From NCBI GenBank assembly GCA_030278955.1, contig JAOANR010000005.1:6485785-6549784 (forward strand): a stretch of DNA of 64,000 bases. Direction: 5' to 3'. Origin of the DNA: Hygrophila difformis. Lineage: Eukaryota; Streptophyta; Magnoliopsida; Lamiales; Acanthaceae. The stretch's first letter is position 1. The number at the start of each line of letters is the position of its first letter. Under the pieces are notes generated by a model. That model ran no database searches and was not told the origin of the DNA. It worked only from the letters and a program-made list of their open reading frames with translations. Below, one piece after another: positions 59,401 to 64,000 of this stretch. Position numbers and translations under genes: made by a program.

Positions 59401-60837
59401 GTTTTGTGAGTGATTAAGTATTTTGGGATCCTACGGCGCCGAACAAAAATTACGACGCTATCCGAGGATAGCGCCGCCGGTCTAGCGCCGTAGGATAAAT
59501 TTTGTTCAAGTTCTGGGCAACTACGGCGCTATACCTCACCTACGACGCTATCCAAGGATAGCGCCGTAGGGCGGTTAGCGTCGTAGCTAGCCCAGAAACA
59601 TGTTGTTGTTCGGGTGATGCAATCTCTGCGATTGCAAACCCTATTTTTAAATTCATGGTTCACTTTATGCAAGTAAGGAGGCAGAGAGAGCATTAACAGT
59701 TATGAAAATGAGGTAAAATGCAAGGAAAACTCAAATAACATTAAATAAAAAGCACAAGTGAACCACAAACCTAAGTTAGGGTTTTTAACCAACATATCAT
59801 GCATGAAATTCCACAAACAGTAGCAAAAACATAAACCCACATGAAACAGTAAAATAAAATGACCAAGTGGTCATGAAACCAAAAACAACGCATTAAATCC
59901 ATGGACTCATGTCCATTTCATGATTTTGGGACTCTTTTTGTGATTAACTTCCCATTTATAATAAATGGTTTGATAATACCCATCATTTGAGTATTTCAAG
60001 CCTTAATAAAAGTTTAACAAAGTTGAAAATAATGTAAAAAGTGGCTAGCTAGGGTTGCAAACTCTAAAAAGACCACTAATCTAAATATTAAAAAGTCTAA
60101 TCTAAGACAGAAATGTAAATAATACAAAAAAAATAAAGACCTAACTACCTAACTAACCTACACCTCAAGAACACTAGGTTGTCTCCAAGTTTTTGAATGT
60201 TGTCTGGAATGAATCTCATCATTGGAGTCAACTGGTCCTTATATAGGTGGGAAACCCTAGGCCCATGGGCCCCCAGGCCTTGAAATTGGAGTTCTGCCTT
60301 AGTACGGCGCTATACCTGGGTACGGCGTTGTCCTACTACGGCGCTATAGGTATAGCGTCGTAGTCTTCCATCCCGAAGACACTTCTTTGTTTCTGAATGG
60401 ACAGCTTACTGCGCTATACTCAACTACGGCGCTATCCATGTTTAGCGCCGTCCGCTCCTCTTTAAACTGCTGCTTTGATTTCCTCCTACGGCGCTAGACC
60501 AAGCTACGGCGCTATCCATGTTTAGCGCCGTAGTTGCGTCTAGCGTCGTAATATCCTGAAAAATCAACTTTTTGTGGGTTTTTCATTTCTTTCCCCATCT
60601 TTTTGTCTCCTTTTTCTTTTCTTTTCTTTTTCTCATGTTTTTGGATTTTTCTAACATAAATATGTAATAAAATTACATATTTATGTATTTTTCATACCAG
60701 CTCAATATTTTTACAATTATGCATAAATCAGTCCAATTCAACTGCTTTCTTGCTTAATGTAAGACCGGAATACGATCAAATGCCCGTTTCAGACACGGAA
60801 ATAGATTGAAAATAATGGTCATTTCTGGCCATTATCA
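56403..60837 (-). mobile_element. Solo LTR 1, second copy
   Basis: Equivalent of 14980-19415 with GGCTT duplications at 56398-56402 and 60838-60842, palindrome arrays at 59236-59587 and 60312-60550, and a TATA box at 60238-60247. A few base changes are seen, including GGCGCTA to TGCGCTA in one arm at about 60408. Confidence 0.95.
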
Positions 60838-60842
60838 GGCTT

Positions 60843-61740
60843 CACTGAATGATAAACTGAAGCAGGTTAAGGAATCTTCCATACACTTCAATAAATACAC
60901 CTTTGGACACATTGGCCGCAAGAAAATAAGGCTGCTTCGCCGACTTGCTGGAGTTAGGCGATGTATGCTTCGTGTGGACTTGGCTCGTATGCAGAGACTT
61001 GAATTGGAATTGTTGAAGGAGCTTGACGAGGTTCTCAAATAGGGAGAACTTTTGTGGTTCCAAAAATCATGGGATAAATGGATTACTTGTGGTGACCGGA
61101 ACACCTGATATTTTCATTCCAAAACTATGATAAGGCGGCAACATAGTCACAAAGTTGGATTGAATATTAATAACAGGCGGGAGACGGATGAGTCCACGTT
61201 GAGAATTCATGCTTTAAATCACTTTCGTGGTATGTTTGGTCTTGAGACTCCCTCTGTGCATTCATCTATTAATTTAACTCATCTTGACCCGTTGGATGAT
61301 GGTCAGCAACTAGGCAAGGAAGTGAAGGAGGATAAGGTGAAAGCCGTGGTGTCTGAGCTTAAGGGTTTAGCGACTCCCGGCCCAGATGGTTTTCCAGCTA
61401 TATTTTATAAACTCTATTGGCATTCGATTGGTGATTCGGTTGTGGATTTTGTCAAGGGGGCTATGAACAGTAGTGGTTTTGATCCATGTTTGGCAGCTAC
61501 CCTTATTTGCTTAATAGCCAAGCTGGATATTCCAACTGAGATTCGATAATTTAGGCCGATCAGTCTATGTAATGTGAGTTACAAGATCCCTACTAAAGTA
61601 TTGGTGAACTGGTTAAGGCCGCACTTGAAAAACTATATCGGGCCTTATCAGTCAGCTTTTTTGCCAAGTCGAGGGACAGCGGGCAATGCCATTATTTTGC
61701 AAGAGGTGGTTCATTCCTTTAGGATACGGCATCGGACGAC
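60843..61740 (+). mobile_element. LINE part 2 (RT N-terminus), second copy
   Basis: Equivalent of 19421-20318, with the same stops. Confidence 0.95.
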
Positions 61741-64000
61741 TGATAATGGCCAAAATTGACCATTATTTTCAATCTATTTCCGTGTCTAATACGGACATTT
61801 GATCGCATTCCGGTCTTATTTAAATAAGAAAGCAGTTGAATTTGACAGATATATGCAAATTTGTATAAATAATAAGCTGGTATTGAAAAACACAAAAATA
61901 TTGTTATTTTTATTAAATTTATATCAAAAAATCCAAAAACATGATAAAAATATTAAAAATTCCACATTTGATAATTATGGTTTGGTAGTATCTGTTCGGT
62001 GGAACACGGATCCATTAAACGGAACACAAACAAAATATCAATTGGAGCAAAAATACTTATTTATTATATATATAGATATATATATATATATTTTTATATT
62101 TTTATACTTTGATGTATATACTTTTAGTTTTTATGCTTATTTATTTTTATTTATGTTTCTGCTATAATTTAAATATTAGGTCCACTAATCACTTTGGATT
62201 AAATTAATTGCAGGTGGCCCAAGAGATTTAATGATCCAATCCAACTGAATTAAGTCCAAAAACCACTCTAGCCCAATTATCCCTAGTCCCAAGCTTCCAT
62301 AGCCCATGGATCCAGCCCAACCACATTTTATTCAGTCCAAACCCCTAAGCCCAACTTCAAGCCCAATCTAACCATCCCAAAACCTAAACCTAAACCTAAC
62401 CCTAGCCGCCGCCACCACTACGCCGCCGCCGCCGGCGGCCCTCCGGCAAACCACCACCTGTCAATCCGCCACTCCTCTCCTCCATTTTCATCCCTTTTCA
62501 AGTTTTCCGACCACCCATCCCCTCCAATCAACCTCCGGCGAACCAATTTCCGCCGCCCTCGTCGCCACCATAGAAACCAGCTCCGCCACCCACCTTCCCA
62601 TTTTCCAATCTCCACTGCAACCCCCAAAATCCGAGCACCACCATCGTCTTCCTCATTCACCGCCCCACGCCACAACTCCGGCCAACACCTCCGCATCTCC
62701 GTCGTATCGCCCTCCCATCTCCACCATTTCGCAAAACCCCAACCTCTGTACAGCGCCGCGGCATCGCCACCCACCTTCGCTCCCTCCGCCGTCTCGCCAC
62801 CGCCCCATCTCCGCCTCGACAGCCGCCGCTTCCAGCAGCTCCGGTAACAGCTCCCGCGAGCTTGTCACTTTCGGCAACTCCATCTCCTTCAATCCATAGC
62901 CACTGATCAATTGGAAAACCGAATCGAGACAAACAGAAAGAGAAACGGGAGGAAGAGAGAAGAGAAGAGCAGGACAGAAATGGAGAAAGAGGAAGAGAAG
63001 AAAATGGCGAAGAAACTAGAAAGGAAACTGGAATCGAAAAATAGAAAGAAAAAGAAAATTGGGGAAGAAGCTGTCGAGATGAGGAAGAAGAATGAAGAGA
63101 TGGAGGAAGAAAGAAAATAAATGAAGAAAGAGAGAAAAGAAAAAAGAGAGATAAAATTTATCCGGACCTCGGGACCCCGGTGGCGCTAAACAAAATCCGT
63201 GTCGCGAGACCATGTCTAGCGACTGTGAGAGGAGTCCCGCGACAGGAGCCTAGGGACAGAAAAAAATAGCTTAAGGACTGGGATGTTTAGAGACACAAAA
63301 TCCCTGTCGCGAAACCATGTCTAGCAACACGGAGGGATGTGGGACGGTGAGAAAGGAAACCCCGGTCGCTAGACTGATGGCTAACGACAGGAGCAGTATC
63401 GCGCCACATGTCCGCCAGGGACAGAGAACGAATTAAAAGCAGCAGCCACTCACGTGACATACCACACCCCTCCCAATTTGATTTTTTCTCACATGTCAAT
63501 TGAGCTGGAAGCTCCTAGGACTTGAGGTCCCGATCTGTTCCCCTGCGCACAGAGGTCCTGAAGTCAAATGCAAATATACTTTGTGTCCCTAGCCACAAAT
63601 TGTTCCACGACACAGTTTTTTGCCTAGCGCCACGGGCCTTTAATGGGCCTAGGGCCTAATTCTACTTGTCTATAAATATAACCTCCCACCCCCTTGAACA
63701 GTAACCTAGCTACACTTAGTTTATTTTTACTGTTCTTGGAGGCACCACTGTGCTCTCCAAAATTAGTGTAGGTAGATAGTTTAATTTTATGCAATGTAGA
63801 AATAGACTTTAGCTTAGTTTTAATTTATTGTTTTGTAATAAATTAGTGTAGCTAGTGTTGACTTTTTATTTTTCCAGTTTATATTTCTGTACTTTTGGGT
63901 TTGAAACACTTAAGCAATGGGTGTGTTTAAACAATTTTTGGTTTTTGATGTTATTTAAGAAAATGTTCCACCAAAAATTTGTTATGGATCATTTCCATAA
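61741..64000 (+). mobile_element. Solo LTR 2, second copy (cut by window end)
   Basis: Equivalent of 20319-22580: U3 edge, GC-rich block, purine tract, first palindrome array (about 63173-63636) and TATA box (63670-63680). The array is slightly shortened (loss near 63340). Confidence 0.95.

Larger units (their letters stand above)
37876..64000. repeat. Second copy of the large direct repeat (matches 1-22580)
   Basis: It starts immediately after the N gap with the same bases that open the window and runs to the window end, which corresponds to base 22580 of the first copy. Large differences are an additional Helitron (40946-45058) and the absence of 577 bp present at 6847-7423. Small ones include a one-base change in the A run of the captured MBD exon and variable (AT)n lengths at element junctions. 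Confidence 0.97.

Overview
The window is plant nuclear DNA made almost entirely of nested transposable elements. Evidence for a plant is a LINE with zf-RVT and RNase H-like domains, Stowaway and hAT MITEs, an LTR element primed by plant tRNA-Asp, and captured fragments of plant genes (methyl-CpG-binding protein, LRR protein, ATXR3-type SET protein, cystathionine beta-lyase). The species cannot be named. I see no intact host gene, tRNA, rRNA or CRISPR array.

Layout. (1) 1-14232 holds most of a non-autonomous LTR retrotransposon on the minus strand: a 3' LTR (1-8680, continuing left of the window, split by a 5.2-kb Helitron at 3049-8293), an internal region without recognisable gag or pol (8681-11389), a tRNA-Asp-type primer binding site (11372-11389) and a 5' LTR (11390-14232). 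(2) 14233-28793 is one plus-strand L1-type LINE (endonuclease, reverse transcriptase, zf-RVT, RNase H). It is cut by two complete solo LTRs of the same family, in opposite orientations, each with a perfect 5-bp target duplication: 14980-19415 (GGCTT) and 20319-26372 (ACGAC). The element of (1) borders the LINE at 14233 and probably also inserted into it. (3) 28794-33387 is AT-rich sequence with several MITEs. (4) 33388-36243 is a second LTR retrotransposon on the minus strand with one LTR, a polypurine tract and a decayed gag. (5) 36225-37375 is probably another LTR fragment, ending at a 500-bp N gap. (6) From 37876 the sequence restarts at exactly the base that begins the window and repeats 1-22580 almost perfectly to 64000.

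The two large copies differ by small changes and two big ones. The second copy has an extra 4.1-kb Helitron (40946-45058) with a broken cystathionine beta-lyase gene, inserted into the 5' end of the older Helitron, and it lacks 577 bp of that older Helitron. The identical start point beside a fixed-size gap suggests unmerged haplotypes, though a real recent duplication is possible.

The most unusual signal is in the giant LTRs. Each carries arrays of nested palindromes (arm, spacer, perfect or near-perfect palindrome, spacer, inverted arm). In the two solo LTRs one array lies just upstream of a TATA box and a second about 0.6-1.3 kb downstream. Arm sequences differ entirely between family members (GACGCTA, GGCGCTA or TGTCGCG types), yet architecture and position are kept. 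This suggests that structure rather than sequence is maintained, a pattern I do not recognise as described.
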